DNA from: Tessaracoccus sp. OH4464_COT-324 | Lineage (GTDB): Bacteria > Actinomycetota > Actinomycetes > Propionibacteriales > Propionibacteriaceae | NCBI RefSeq assembly: GCF_003932855.1 | Contig: NZ_RQYZ01000003.1 | Coordinates: 106,244-170,243 of the forward strand | Length of the DNA stretch: 64,000 nucleotides | Direction: 5' to 3' | Part shown: piece by piece, positions 47,744-54,866 of the stretch | How the letters are laid out: each line of letters begins with the position of its first letter | How positions within the stretch are numbered: the first letter of the stretch is position 1 | Position numbers and translations under genes: made by a program | Notes under the pieces: generated by a model | The model's database searches: none | What the model was told of the DNA's origin: nothing | What the model saw: only the letters and a program-made list of their open reading frames with translations

Positions 47744-49108
47744 TTATCCCTTGGCCCCGGCTGCTCGATGGAGCCACAGGGACCTAGCTAGATCACAGGG
47801 AACGCGCGGGATCCAATGCACCCGGATGCGACGGTCGAGCACCTTCAGCCCCAGCCATCCCCGAGACCCGAGCCGGAAACCGGGCCAGAGGACATAAGAC
47901 AGTTCTCGCACCGCCTTACCTTCGACGATCCGAAGCCTACGCGAGAGCAAACCGGTTTCAATCCACACCGTCGAGGCACCGTGCGCCAGCTTCACGCACA
48001 GCGCGTTGGCCACCAACAGACCCAATGTCACGAGCAGGCCGGCAATCCAAAGCCCAAAAACCGGCAGGATCGCGAGGGCAAGTCCGATTGAACTCAAGAT
48101 GACAAGCACGGGTTCCGCAAATGTCCGTCGGGTTGTCTGGCTTGGCTTTGACTGGGGCAGGAGTCGTTCAAGGTGGTGGTCGAGATCTCGCCATGAGATT
48201 AGGGGCAGCAACGGTAGCGATCTGCTGTCCCCACGCCCCGTGTCCAGGACGAGGTGAACTGAGCAGGTTCCAGTGAGCAGCATCAACGGATTGCGATCAA
48301 CGCGCACACCAACAACATGCTCAAGCCGGGCCTCACAGCTGGCACGCTGAAATAGCCCACCTGATGTCGAGTACCCCCACGAATGCTGCCTCACGGTGTG
48401 GCCGTGATAGGCGAGGGCAGAGCGAAACGTTCCGTACCCTAGTGCGAGGGCAGTAACAAGAAAGATTGCGGGCGCGACCCCCAGCCCTGCAAGCCAGCCT
48501 GCGATAGTTACCAGCTCTAGGCCGGCGAGCTCCATCAGGTCAGCTCCCGACCCGATGAGAAAAGGCACCACGAGGAGGAATTGCCCATGCGTGAAACCGA
48601 TTGCCAAGAAATCTATGGACCGAGAACGATGGACAATCGTTGCTTCGGGTGGCTCACCCGCCCCCGCTGCACAATTGTCGAATTGACCATGGAACTTCAC
48701 CAAGCGTTCCGCATCGACGGCTGAGACAGCTTCTAGCGTAAGTTTCGAGCAGCCGTCGGCGCCCACCGAAGCGATAATCGTTCGCACTCCAAGGAGGCGG
48801 GCAGCCCAACCCTGCCTGACGTCCAGCGTTCCGATCTCACTCCAGGTGACGGTGACTCGCGAGCGCGCTGGCCAGCCTGTTTGCACGGCCAGCCCATTGT
48901 GATCGGCAAACCATCTGGTGGTCAACCAGTCCACGCTAATATATGTAAAGCGGGTGATTGTGTAATAGATGATCAAAATCGCCCAAGGCAGCGTAGCCCA
49001 AGAAGGAAGCATACTAGCGATAGTCCCTTGAGCGACCATAAATGGAAGGTAAGTGAGCATTACTTGAGCTGAACGCACTGCAAGCATGCGGGGATCATTG
49101 CGTTTCAT
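47744..49108 (-). CDS. YdbT-like protein with bPH2 (DUF304) domains, likely bacteriocin immunity (pair 1)
   Basis: About 454 residues from ATG 49108 (the frame opens at 49147). Repeated units of paired transmembrane helices followed by bacterial PH-2 beta domains (for example LAVQTGWPARSRVTVTWSEIGTLDVRQGW) give the YdbT layout. It overlaps the YdbS-like gene by 14 nt. YdbS/YdbT proteins recur in leaderless and circular bacteriocin loci, and B. subtilis ydbST protects against amylocyclicin. As the last gene of the bacteriocin operon its expected role is membrane-level self-protection; this is inference. A paralogue is at 52618-54084. Confidence 0.82.
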   Translation of the reverse strand: MKRNDPRMLAVRSAQVMLTYLPFMVAQGTIASMLPSWATLPWAILIIYYTITRFTYISVDWLTTRWFADHNGLAVQTGWPARSRVTVTWSEIGTLDVRQGWAARLLGVRTIIASVGADGCSKLTLEAVSAVDAERLVKFHGQFDNCAAGAGEPPEATIVHRSRSIDFLAIGFTHGQFLLVVPFLIGSGADLMELAGLELVTIAGWLAGLGVAPAIFLVTALALGYGTFRSALAYHGHTVRQHSWGYSTSGGLFQRASCEARLEHVVGVRVDRNPLMLLTGTCSVHLVLDTGRGDSRSLPLLPLISWRDLDHHLERLLPQSKPSQTTRRTFAEPVLVILSSIGLALAILPVFGLWIAGLLVTLGLLVANALCVKLAHGASTVWIETGLLSRRLRIVEGKAVRELSYVLWPGFRLGSRGWLGLKVLDRRIRVHWIPRVPCDLARSLWLHRAAGAKG

Positions 49109-49574
49109 AGTGCTGCTGCCTAACCCCGTATTTCTCAGCGATTTCATGCGCGCGTTGCTCTTCTAGCGGCCCGAGGGGATGGATCGATCCGAGCGTGCCA
49201 ACGTTGACCCGACACAGACCTAGTCTCCTAGCCAAGGGGCCCTGCTGCACATCCACGTACAGGATTTGATCCGCGGGAACGAGTAGGCGCCTCGACAAGA
49301 AGTGGCCGGTGCGAAGCTGAAGGAAGTCGCCTGCGGCTTCGTAGCGGTACGCTCGGTGGCGCAGCCTCAGCAGAACCCCGACCTCCAGAGCGAGATTCGC
49401 GACGATCGCCATCACGATCACTGCTGTAACCGATGTCGGGATTGCCTCTGGCCACCAGAGCCAACCTGTGCACGCCACGAGGGCTAAGAGGACGGCGCCG
49501 ACGCCCAGCGCGTTGATCCGCCAAAGCGTCAGAACTGTCTCTGGCAGAGACGTTGCGGGTGGCGTGGTGTGCAT
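49095..49574 (-). CDS. YdbS-like bPH2-domain membrane protein, likely bacteriocin immunity (pair 1)
   Basis: About 159 residues from ATG 49574, which lies one base after the stop of the upstream 88-codon gene. Two transmembrane helices (about 25-70) are followed by one bPH2 domain containing RHRAYRYEAAGDFLQLRTGHFLSRRLLVPADQILYVDVQQGPLARRLGL. The block LLVP.....VDVQ..P.ARRLGL is the family hallmark and recurs in the protein at 54081-54584. It probably acts with the YdbT-like partner downstream. Confidence 0.85.
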   Translation of the reverse strand: MHTTPPATSLPETVLTLWRINALGVGAVLLALVACTGWLWWPEAIPTSVTAVIVMAIVANLALEVGVLLRLRHRAYRYEAAGDFLQLRTGHFLSRRLLVPADQILYVDVQQGPLARRLGLCRVNVGTLGSIHPLGPLEEQRAHEIAEKYGVRQQHYETQ

Positions 49575-49575
49575 T

Positions 49576-49842
49576 TCACTCCCGAGCGCTCGCTGCAACC
49601 TCGCGCGCCTTCAGCCAGTAGGCGATCAGAGCGAAGAGGCCCAGAAGAAGCAGAAAGAGATCGGTCATGCCCCGGAAGTTGCCGCTGGCGAACACCCAGC
49701 CGCAGAACCCCAGGTAGATCGCGGGCACGAGGGCACCCAACCAGGGATGCAGCCGCGCGAGCCAGTAGTGGGCGACGCCGACGGCGATGAGGGCGACGGC
49801 GATCAGCACGTAGACGGTATCAAAGCGTTCGAACAACGACAT
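49576..49842 (-). CDS. 88-residue membrane protein in the bacteriocin operon
   Basis: About three transmembrane helices (8-28, 33-52, 56-76) and a short cytoplasmic tail ending AREVAASARE. SD AGGAAGG precedes the ATG. The stop codon and the YdbS start are separated by one base, so translation is probably coupled. No family recognised; small hydrophobic proteins often provide accessory immunity in bacteriocin operons, which is only an inference here. Confidence 0.75.
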   Translation of the reverse strand: MSLFERFDTVYVLIAVALIAVGVAHYWLARLHPWLGALVPAIYLGFCGWVFASGNFRGMTDLFLLLLGLFALIAYWLKAREVAASARE

Positions 49843-49875
49843 GGGAGTACCTTCCTGTTTTTGATGGTGTCGTGG

Positions 49876-49909
49876 AGGGGCGGCCTCGGTGACTGCCGAG
49901 GCCGCCCCT
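49876..49909 (-). terminator. Perfect 14-bp hairpin between ABC permease and the 88-codon gene
   Basis: AGGGGCGGCCTCGG (49876-49889) pairs exactly with 49896-49909 around a 6-nt loop, just after the permease stop (49915). Without a T run it may attenuate or process the message, separating transporter and immunity expression. Confidence 0.65.
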
Positions 49910-49914
49910 GAGGA

Positions 49915-50700
49915 TCAGGCACCGGGCACGCGGCGCAGCCGGTTGGTGCCTGCACTCGCAAGTGCGGCCAATGCAACACACCACAATGCCAGGACCGCCA
50001 CCGCGGCTGGAGCCGTCATTACCGTGGCGGCTCCCGCTCCCGTGGCCGTTGCCGCCCTGATCAGCGGCTCTGGGAGCCAGGCGAATGCCCCGGTTTCCCA
50101 CTGCGCGGCGTGCAGCGCCATCTCGACGCTCGGAGCACCCAGCATCACGGCAAGAACACCGCCCATGCTCACGGCAGCTCTGGGCCACCACGAGGCGAAA
50201 GCAAGCGCCAGGAGGCCCCACGTTAGGTGCACGAAAACGGTGCTGACGACGTTGCCCCAGAATTGTGCCGAGCCGAGTGAAGCCAGCGCAACAGTGGTGG
50301 GCAATGTCGCTGCCCCAAGAACAGCGACGAGCGTGGTGATGGCCGTCGCCGCCAGGGCAACCAGCCCGACAACTGCGGCCCTGGCAGCCACGATGCGCCG
50401 GTCGCTCATAACCATGCGGAGGCTGCGAGTGGTTCCGCTACCTTCGTCGGCCGTGACCAGCGTGGTAGCAAGAATCGCTACGAACAGCCCAGTTAGGCCA
50501 CTCGACATGCCTGGCAGGAAAGCAACCGAGGAAATCTGGTCTGCCGCCGATTCGCCCGTAGCCAGCGCGGAATGCACCGCGGATACCGCGAACGCATTGA
50601 ACCCGGCGGCGGTGAATGCGATCAGTGGCCAAATTGCCCACGTCAGTCGGTATGACCGTGCCCGGACCAGTTCGGCCCGAATATCATTCACGAAACTCAT
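49915..50700 (-). CDS. ABC-2 type permease of the bacteriocin operon
   Basis: 261 residues with six transmembrane helices in the ABC-2 arrangement. The cytoplasmic start (MSFVNDIRAELVRARSYRLTW) and the ILATTLVTADEGSGTTRSLRMVMSDRR segment after helix 2 are typical of permeases in lantibiotic and bacteriocin immunity transporters. It overlaps the ATPase gene by 4 nt and must form a complex with it. Likely role: expulsion of bacteriocin from the membrane, or its secretion; sequence cannot separate the two. Confidence 0.85.
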   Translation of the reverse strand: MSFVNDIRAELVRARSYRLTWAIWPLIAFTAAGFNAFAVSAVHSALATGESAADQISSVAFLPGMSSGLTGLFVAILATTLVTADEGSGTTRSLRMVMSDRRIVAARAAVVGLVALAATAITTLVAVLGAATLPTTVALASLGSAQFWGNVVSTVFVHLTWGLLALAFASWWPRAAVSMGGVLAVMLGAPSVEMALHAAQWETGAFAWLPEPLIRAATATGAGAATVMTAPAAVAVLALWCVALAALASAGTNRLRRVPGA

Positions 50701-51602
50701 GCCGTCACCAGTCCTTCGGCTCGATACTCGATTTGATCTGCTGTCAATTCCCGGAATCGGTCTTCGAGGCTCACGGCCTCGGGCTGTAGGTTGGTGAGGC
50801 AGACGCCTGCCCCCAACGCAGCTCGGCCCACTGCCGCAGCCGGCGCAGCCACCCGGAGACCGACGGGTTGACGTTCAACCTGCCATCCCGCGCGCTGGAG
50901 AGCTTCGGCGAGCAACTCGTCGTCCAGGCTGGTCACCCGAGTCATGTCTGTGTTGGTCTGGACAAAATCGCCGATCGGGCCGGAACCGAGGATGCGGCCT
51001 TGGCCGATCACGACGATGCGGTCAGCTGTCTGGGCGAGTTCCGCCAGCAGGTGACTCGACATCAGCACGGCTGCGCCTCCTGCTGCCAGGGAGCGCGCCA
51101 GTTGTCGCACCCACGCGATACCGTCAGGGTCGAGGCCGTTCACCGGCTCGTCCAGGATCACGTTTTTGGGTTCAGCGAGCAGGGCGCCCGCGATGCCTAG
51201 CCGCTGCCGCATTCCGAGGCTGAACTGACCTACTCGGCGTCTAGCGACGCCCCCCAACCCGGTGAGCTCAAGCACCTCGGCTACGCGACCCTCGGGCACT
51301 CCTTGCACCAGGCTGAGGGCCCGCAGATGGTCTCTTGCACTACGGCGGGGATGGGCCCAGGACGCGTCGAGCAGGGCGCCAACTCCGGAGCGCGGCTCTC
51401 CCTGTCGCTGAACCACGCCGTCAATGCGGACGGTGCCGGTGGCGTCGCCATCCAGGCCGGTGATTACGTGCAACGCTGTGGACTTCCCGGCCCCGTTCGG
51501 TCCTACGAATCCGGTGACAGCCCCGTCGGGTACTGTGAACGTCACATCATCCAGCGCGACGTGCCCGCCGAATCGTCTGGTGACGCCTTCTATCTCGATC
51601 AT
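50697..51602 (-). CDS. ABC transporter ATP-binding protein of the bacteriocin operon
   Basis: About 301 residues from ATG 51602, which has a GGAAGAGACAACC upstream region. Walker A GPNGAGKST, signature FSLGMRQRLGIA, Walker B NVILDEPVNGLD, and a C-terminal extension of ~90 residues as in CcmA/LanF-type ATPases. It pairs with the permease downstream (4-nt overlap). It follows the bacteriocin gene after a strong hairpin, so it is probably made at lower levels than the peptide. Confidence 0.9.
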   Translation of the reverse strand: MIEIEGVTRRFGGHVALDDVTFTVPDGAVTGFVGPNGAGKSTALHVITGLDGDATGTVRIDGVVQRQGEPRSGVGALLDASWAHPRRSARDHLRALSLVQGVPEGRVAEVLELTGLGGVARRRVGQFSLGMRQRLGIAGALLAEPKNVILDEPVNGLDPDGIAWVRQLARSLAAGGAAVLMSSHLLAELAQTADRIVVIGQGRILGSGPIGDFVQTNTDMTRVTSLDDELLAEALQRAGWQVERQPVGLRVAAPAAAVGRAALGAGVCLTNLQPEAVSLEDRFRELTADQIEYRAEGLVTA

Positions 51603-51683
51603 GGTTGTCTCTTCCTTCGGCTGGAAATTCAGGTACAGGGCCGTCAAGTTTGGGCGGAATCAGTGAAGTGATCGTTTGGCCCA

Positions 51684-51730
51684 GAGGGCTCGGTGTGGGA
51701 GCACTTCCACTGTTCCCACGCCGAGCCCTC
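51684..51730 (-). terminator. 17-bp attenuator hairpin between bacteriocin gene and ABC ATPase
   Basis: GAGGGCTCGGTGTGGGA (51684-51700) pairs with 51714-51730 through 17 bp with one G-T pair and a 13-nt loop. It begins 10 nt after the bacteriocin stop codon in the direction of transcription. Such hairpins favour a short abundant message for the peptide with partial read-through to immunity and transport genes. Confidence 0.75.
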
Positions 51731-51740
51731 GACCCTCAGC

Positions 51741-51905
51741 TCACTTGATTCCAAGAGCCTGCTTGATCCGCGACACGATGGCGTCAACCGCAAGGCCATC
51801 ACGGATCCAACCCATGACCCGAACGCGGTTGGCGTAGACCCACTTGACAGCATTGGCACCGTAACGCGCGATGACTCGGAGGACTTGGGCGAAGATGGAG
51901 AGCAT
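51741..51905 (-). CDS. Leaderless class II bacteriocin, aureocin A53/lacticin Q family
   Basis: 54 residues, too short for usual gene-calling cut-offs. The segment ARYGANAVKWVYANR corresponds to AKYGSKAVQWAWANK of lacticin Q, and the end SRIKQALGIK to SKIKQILGIK; the central MGWIRDGLAVDAIV corresponds to LDWLNAGQAIDWVV. Length (51-53 in the family), amphipathic helices, net positive charge (10 Lys/Arg against 2 Asp), and lack of Cys and leader peptide all fit. Members kill Gram-positive cells by permeabilising the membrane and are secreted without cleavage, starting with formyl-Met. AAAGGA lies 7 nt before the ATG. Neighbours (hairpin, ABC transporter, bPH2 proteins, two-component system) match known loci. 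Fewer Trp (2) than lacticin Q (4). Confidence 0.88.
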   Translation of the reverse strand: MLSIFAQVLRVIARYGANAVKWVYANRVRVMGWIRDGLAVDAIVSRIKQALGIK

Positions 51906-51908
51906 TTC

Positions 51909-51953
51909 TCATTCCTTTCTTTCTGTCCGGGGCTTTCCCGGGCACGTCTCCAT
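51909..51953 (-). CDS. Possible 14-codon upstream ORF coupled to the bacteriocin gene
   Basis: ATG at 51953 follows a near-perfect Shine-Dalgarno AGGAGGT (51957-51963). It encodes METCPGKPRTERKE and ends 3 nt before the bacteriocin ATG. The bacteriocin's own AAAGGA lies inside it, so ribosomes translating the short ORF would be delivered to the bacteriocin start. It may be a translational booster or chance; the peptide itself has no recognisable function. Confidence 0.35.
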   Translation of the reverse strand: METCPGKPRTERKE

Positions 51954-51997
51954 TCCACCTCCTGTGTGGTTCTCGCTGCCAGTGCTGCGCGTGATCT

Positions 51998-52044
51998 GTC
52001 TCCGGAGGGGGACATGACTGTCTACTTTTGGAGACGTCCGGAGG
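51998..52044. promoter_or_regulatory. Repeats in the bacteriocin/response-regulator divergent region
   Basis: Between the two divergent starts lie an inverted repeat GTCTCC (51998-52003) / GGAGAC (52030-52035) and a direct repeat TCCGGAGG (52001-52008 and 52037-52044). The latter copy is at the -35 position relative to the proposed -10 box of the regulator gene. These are candidate sites for the NarL-type regulator encoded next to them. Confidence 0.4.
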
Positions 52045-52061
52045 AAGGTTCCAGCAAACGC

Positions 52062-52067
52062 TAGAAT
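52062..52067 (+). promoter_or_regulatory. Putative -10 box for leaderless response-regulator gene
   Basis: TAGAAT 6 nt before ATG 52074, with no recognisable -35 box, consistent with an activator-dependent leaderless promoter. Confidence 0.5.
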
Positions 52068-52073
52068 CGAAAC

Positions 52074-52715
52074 ATGGCATCCCCGATCCGCGTCATGCTG
52101 GCTGAGGACGATCCCTTTGCTCAGCGTGCCGTTGAGAGCTACCTTTCTCGCGCCACCGACATTGAGTTGGTGGGCATCGCTTCCGACGGCGAGGAGGCCA
52201 TCTCACTGGCCCGGGAGCTGCGACCGGATGTCGCAATCGTTGACATTCACATGCCCAAGCTCGACGGCATCGACGTGACTGCCCAACTCACGGTTCCTCC
52301 GCTGAACTGCAAGGTCGTGTGCTTCACAGCGCTCGGCGACGATCGCACGCTCATGCGAGCCATCCAGGTAGGCGCGTCGGGTTTCCTCCTGAAAACCGAC
52401 AACCCAGGCTTGGTGCTGCATGGAATAAGAAGCGCCTACAGCGGCGATGCCCTGGTATCGCCCAAGCTGGTAGCGAACCTGCTGCGGGTCTCCACCACGC
52501 AGCGCTCTGAGCCGCCTCCCGGTTTGACTCTCAAAGAAAAGCAGTTGCTGGGGTTGATCGGTTCGGGGTTGACCAACACCGAAATCGCTGAGGAAATGTT
52601 CCTGTCCCACAACTCGGTCAAGACCTACGTTTCCCGCCTACTGACCAAGCTTCGCCGCCCGAACAGGGCCGCGCTGGCGGCTTTGGCCTACGAGTGGTCG
52701 CTCGTCGACAGATGA
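52074..52715 (+). CDS. NarL/FixJ-family response regulator of the bacteriocin locus
   Basis: 213 residues. Receiver domain with acidic pair AEDD, phospho-acceptor Asp in DVAIVDIHMPKLDG and Lys in GFLLKTD; C-terminal LuxR-type helix-turn-helix (LTLKEKQLLGLIGSGLTNTEIAEEMFLSHNSVKTYVSRLLTKL pattern). It is divergent from the bacteriocin gene (168-bp gap), so it probably controls it. The likely partner kinase is 2.3 kb away (55021-56121), across the second bPH2 pair. Its last ~98 nt overlap the 3' end of the convergent YdbT-like gene. Confidence 0.92.
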   Translation: MASPIRVMLAEDDPFAQRAVESYLSRATDIELVGIASDGEEAISLARELRPDVAIVDIHMPKLDGIDVTAQLTVPPLNCKVVCFTALGDDRTLMRAIQVGASGFLLKTDNPGLVLHGIRSAYSGDALVSPKLVANLLRVSTTQRSEPPPGLTLKEKQLLGLIGSGLTNTEIAEEMFLSHNSVKTYVSRLLTKLRRPNRAALAALAYEWSLVDR

Positions 52716-54084
52716 CGGGCCATCCGAGCTGAACGTGCTCCCGGAGCCCGGCGCGATCGTCCGTGGAGACCCCTGGAGCCAGGAGCGTCACCGCGGAGCG
52801 ATCAAGCAAAGTGGCCGCAACCAACCATGATCTACCCCTGAAACGCCAGGCGGATAGCGACCGCAGCGCCCCCGCATTGAGCAGGTAGCTGCGACGGGCC
52901 CACAGCCCGCGCATGAACGTCACCCGGCCGCCCTGCCCTGCGCTGATGCCGGCAGCTGTGCGGTTGACCAGCCACAGCGCACCAATCCCCGTGAGTCCGG
53001 CAGGCCAGGGTAGGCCAGCGAGAAGCAGCATGGCCACTGCGAGAGCGAGCGGCAGCCCAATCGAAGCCGAGAGCCCATGGCGGACTTGTCGCACAGTGGG
53101 GATTTCCCCAGGTAGGAACACCTGCACGTGCCGCTCCACGACGGACATAGGCGCGACCGGAAGAATCGTCACTCTCTGCTCAGTGCCCTGGGCACCGGGT
53201 AACACCAGATGGAGTGCGCCCATCCTGAGCAGGCGCATGAGAGGATTCTGGTCGACTCGCAGCCCGATGACCTCGGCTGCGCGCACATGACGGGTTGATC
53301 GGTCGACGGCGCGATGACCGATCTCGTAGGAATCGCCAACCCGGTCTACTCGGTGCCCACCGTAACGCAGCCACGCTCGCACCCACCCGTAGATCGCTGC
53401 TAAAAGAAGCGCTCCCAGCAGCGTCCATCCCGGGGACTGGGCAAGCCACGCCAGGGTGGCCCCCTCCCCTGGCAGGTGAACCCAATCGGCCAGCTCGTAG
53501 TAGCTGCTGACCGCGAAAGGTACCACCAGTACAGGCTGTCCATACGTGACGGAGATCATGGCCAAGTCGAGCAGACCCACCCGGCTGACCCGTTCCGGCG
53601 TCGGCTGTTCAGGCTCTGAGCACCTTTCATGCTCTTGGTTGACTGTCGTACGACCATGCTCGAACCAAGAACGCCATTGTCGGACATCAGCATCAGCGAC
53701 GGCTTCCAGCACGATCGCTGGGAGAGACTGGGCGCCCAACGAGATCGTCACACGATACCTGCGCAGTAGCCGATGGATAGTGTCCTGCTCGACGCTGAGC
53801 GCGCTGACCTCGCTCCACCGCACTCTGGTGAGGGTGCGAGAAGGCCAGCCTGCCCGGTGGGTTATGCCCTGCTCGTTCAAGGCGAACCCAATCGTCATCC
53901 AGTCCAAGAAAATCACGGGAATACGGCTCAAGGAATACATCCACACAAACACCAGCCATGGCAACTGGGCATAGTCCGGCAGCCGCTCCGCGAACCCGCC
54001 CTGGAGTACCATGAAGGGAACGTAAACCTTAAGCGCGTCGACTGCCCGTACAGCAATCAGGCGTGGTCCCGGACGTTGCATCAT
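52618..54084 (-). CDS. YdbT-like protein with bPH2 (DUF304) domains (pair 2)
   Basis: 488 residues. Parallels the protein at 47744-49108: LIAVRAVDALKVYVPFMVLQGG and GITHRAGWPSRTLTRVRWSEVSALSVEQ align with its LAVRSAQVMLTYLPFMVAQGT and the PH-2 block after it. It starts within the stop of the YdbS-like gene (4-nt overlap). The last ~35 codons run antisense through the 3' end of the response-regulator gene and look unstructured (Arg/Pro/Gly-rich), so the C-terminus may be an extension gained by loss of an earlier stop. Likely immunity, perhaps to a second peptide. Confidence 0.8.
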   Translation of the reverse strand: MMQRPGPRLIAVRAVDALKVYVPFMVLQGGFAERLPDYAQLPWLVFVWMYSLSRIPVIFLDWMTIGFALNEQGITHRAGWPSRTLTRVRWSEVSALSVEQDTIHRLLRRYRVTISLGAQSLPAIVLEAVADADVRQWRSWFEHGRTTVNQEHERCSEPEQPTPERVSRVGLLDLAMISVTYGQPVLVVPFAVSSYYELADWVHLPGEGATLAWLAQSPGWTLLGALLLAAIYGWVRAWLRYGGHRVDRVGDSYEIGHRAVDRSTRHVRAAEVIGLRVDQNPLMRLLRMGALHLVLPGAQGTEQRVTILPVAPMSVVERHVQVFLPGEIPTVRQVRHGLSASIGLPLALAVAMLLLAGLPWPAGLTGIGALWLVNRTAAGISAGQGGRVTFMRGLWARRSYLLNAGALRSLSAWRFRGRSWLVAATLLDRSAVTLLAPGVSTDDRAGLREHVQLGWPVICRRATTRRPKPPARPCSGGEAWSVGGKRRS

Positions 54085-54584
54085 CTGCGTCCGATCGACT
54101 CGGCCAACAGCTCTGCGTCTTCGGGATCCAGCGGGCCTATGTCGTGGGCGGATCCCACGGTCCCAATTCGCACGGAGGCCAGGCCGAGCAGTCGCGCGAT
54201 CGGAGGCCGCCGCACATCGACGAACAGCACTTGAGCCAAGGGGATCAGAAGCTCACTCTCGACGACCACACCGCGCCTGACCTCCACCGCCCGATCATTG
54301 GCCCGAAAGCGATAGGCCGCATGGCTGCGGGGAATCAACCACACGATGTCGACGATCGCCCACCCCACCACTAGCGTCAGAAGCAGCCACAGCAATCCGC
54401 CGGGAAGTGGTGGAGCCCACAGCCGGTTCACGGTGTAGCCAACGCAGAGCACCGCGACCGTCACCACTGCGACCTCGATGCGCGACGCAGCCAACGCTCT
54501 ACGTGGAAGGGAATGCCACCCGCTCACCGCTACTCCGTTCGACGACTGCCCCGAGCCTCCCTGCGACGAGATGGCACAACCCAT
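54081..54584 (-). CDS. YdbS-like bPH2-domain membrane protein (pair 2)
   Basis: Up to 167 residues. Two transmembrane helices (about 35-80) and a bPH2 domain with RSHAAYRFRANDRAVEVRRGVVVESELLIPLAQVLFVDVRRPPIARLLGL, aligning closely with the protein at 49095-49574. The ATG at 54584 has little Shine-Dalgarno support and a start a few codons downstream is possible. It forms a two-gene unit with the YdbT-like gene. Confidence 0.8.
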   Translation of the reverse strand: MGCAISSQGGSGQSSNGVAVSGWHSLPRRALAASRIEVAVVTVAVLCVGYTVNRLWAPPLPGGLLWLLLTLVVGWAIVDIVWLIPRSHAAYRFRANDRAVEVRRGVVVESELLIPLAQVLFVDVRRPPIARLLGLASVRIGTVGSAHDIGPLDPEDAELLAESIGRR

Positions 54585-54596
54585 CGGCCACTTCGG

Positions 54597-54767
54597 TTAT
54601 CCTGGATGTCTTGCGGGGTTGGCGCTGCTTCCACCAGCGCCAACCCCGCTCCCAGTCCGGCTTCCCGCAGGAACACCGCCCATCAAAACACACGCACGTT
54701 GCCCAGCTCCAGCCCTGGTCAACCATCGGAGACATCCTGGTCTCCAAAAGTTGACCCACCAAGTCAT
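54597..54767 (-). CDS. Weak candidate small ORF (56 codons) upstream of the second YdbS/YdbT pair
   Basis: ATG 54767 is preceded by AGGAAGAG at 8 nt. The start MTWWVNFWRPGCLRWLTR is Trp-rich and cationic, loosely like the first residues of aureocin A53 (MSWLNFLKYIAKY), but the C-terminal half is Gly/Ser/Pro-rich and unlike any bacteriocin. The 15-bp hairpin at 54613-54649 lies inside it. Listed because the position mirrors that of the bacteriocin gene in the first half of the locus. Confidence 0.15.
   Translation of the reverse strand: MTWWVNFWRPGCLRWLTRAGAGQRACVLMGGVPAGSRTGSGVGAGGSSANPARHPG
54613..54649 (-). terminator. Perfect 15-bp hairpin upstream of the second YdbS/YdbT pair
   Basis: GCGGGGTTGGCGCTG (54613-54627) pairs exactly with 54635-54649 around a 7-nt loop, 29 nt before the YdbS-like start. 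A hairpin upstream of immunity genes implies a transcript that enters from further upstream on the minus strand, as in the bacteriocin/ABC arrangement at 51.7 kb. Confidence 0.6.
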
Positions 54768-54866
54768 CCAATGGCTCTTCCTGGCCCCCGGGTGTTGACT
54801 CCCACCCGGCTGCCCTCCACGATTGGGCCTGCAGAAAACCAACAACCAACAGTGGAGGAACTTTCC

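Noticed and set aside
54499..54849. Cys/Trp-rich minus-strand frame (with TCVCFDGRCSCGK) upstream of the second YdbS-like gene, considered as a modified-peptide precursor
   Set aside because: No modification enzyme is nearby, the frame runs through a perfect terminator-like hairpin and into the YdbS-like gene, and the start codon is weak.
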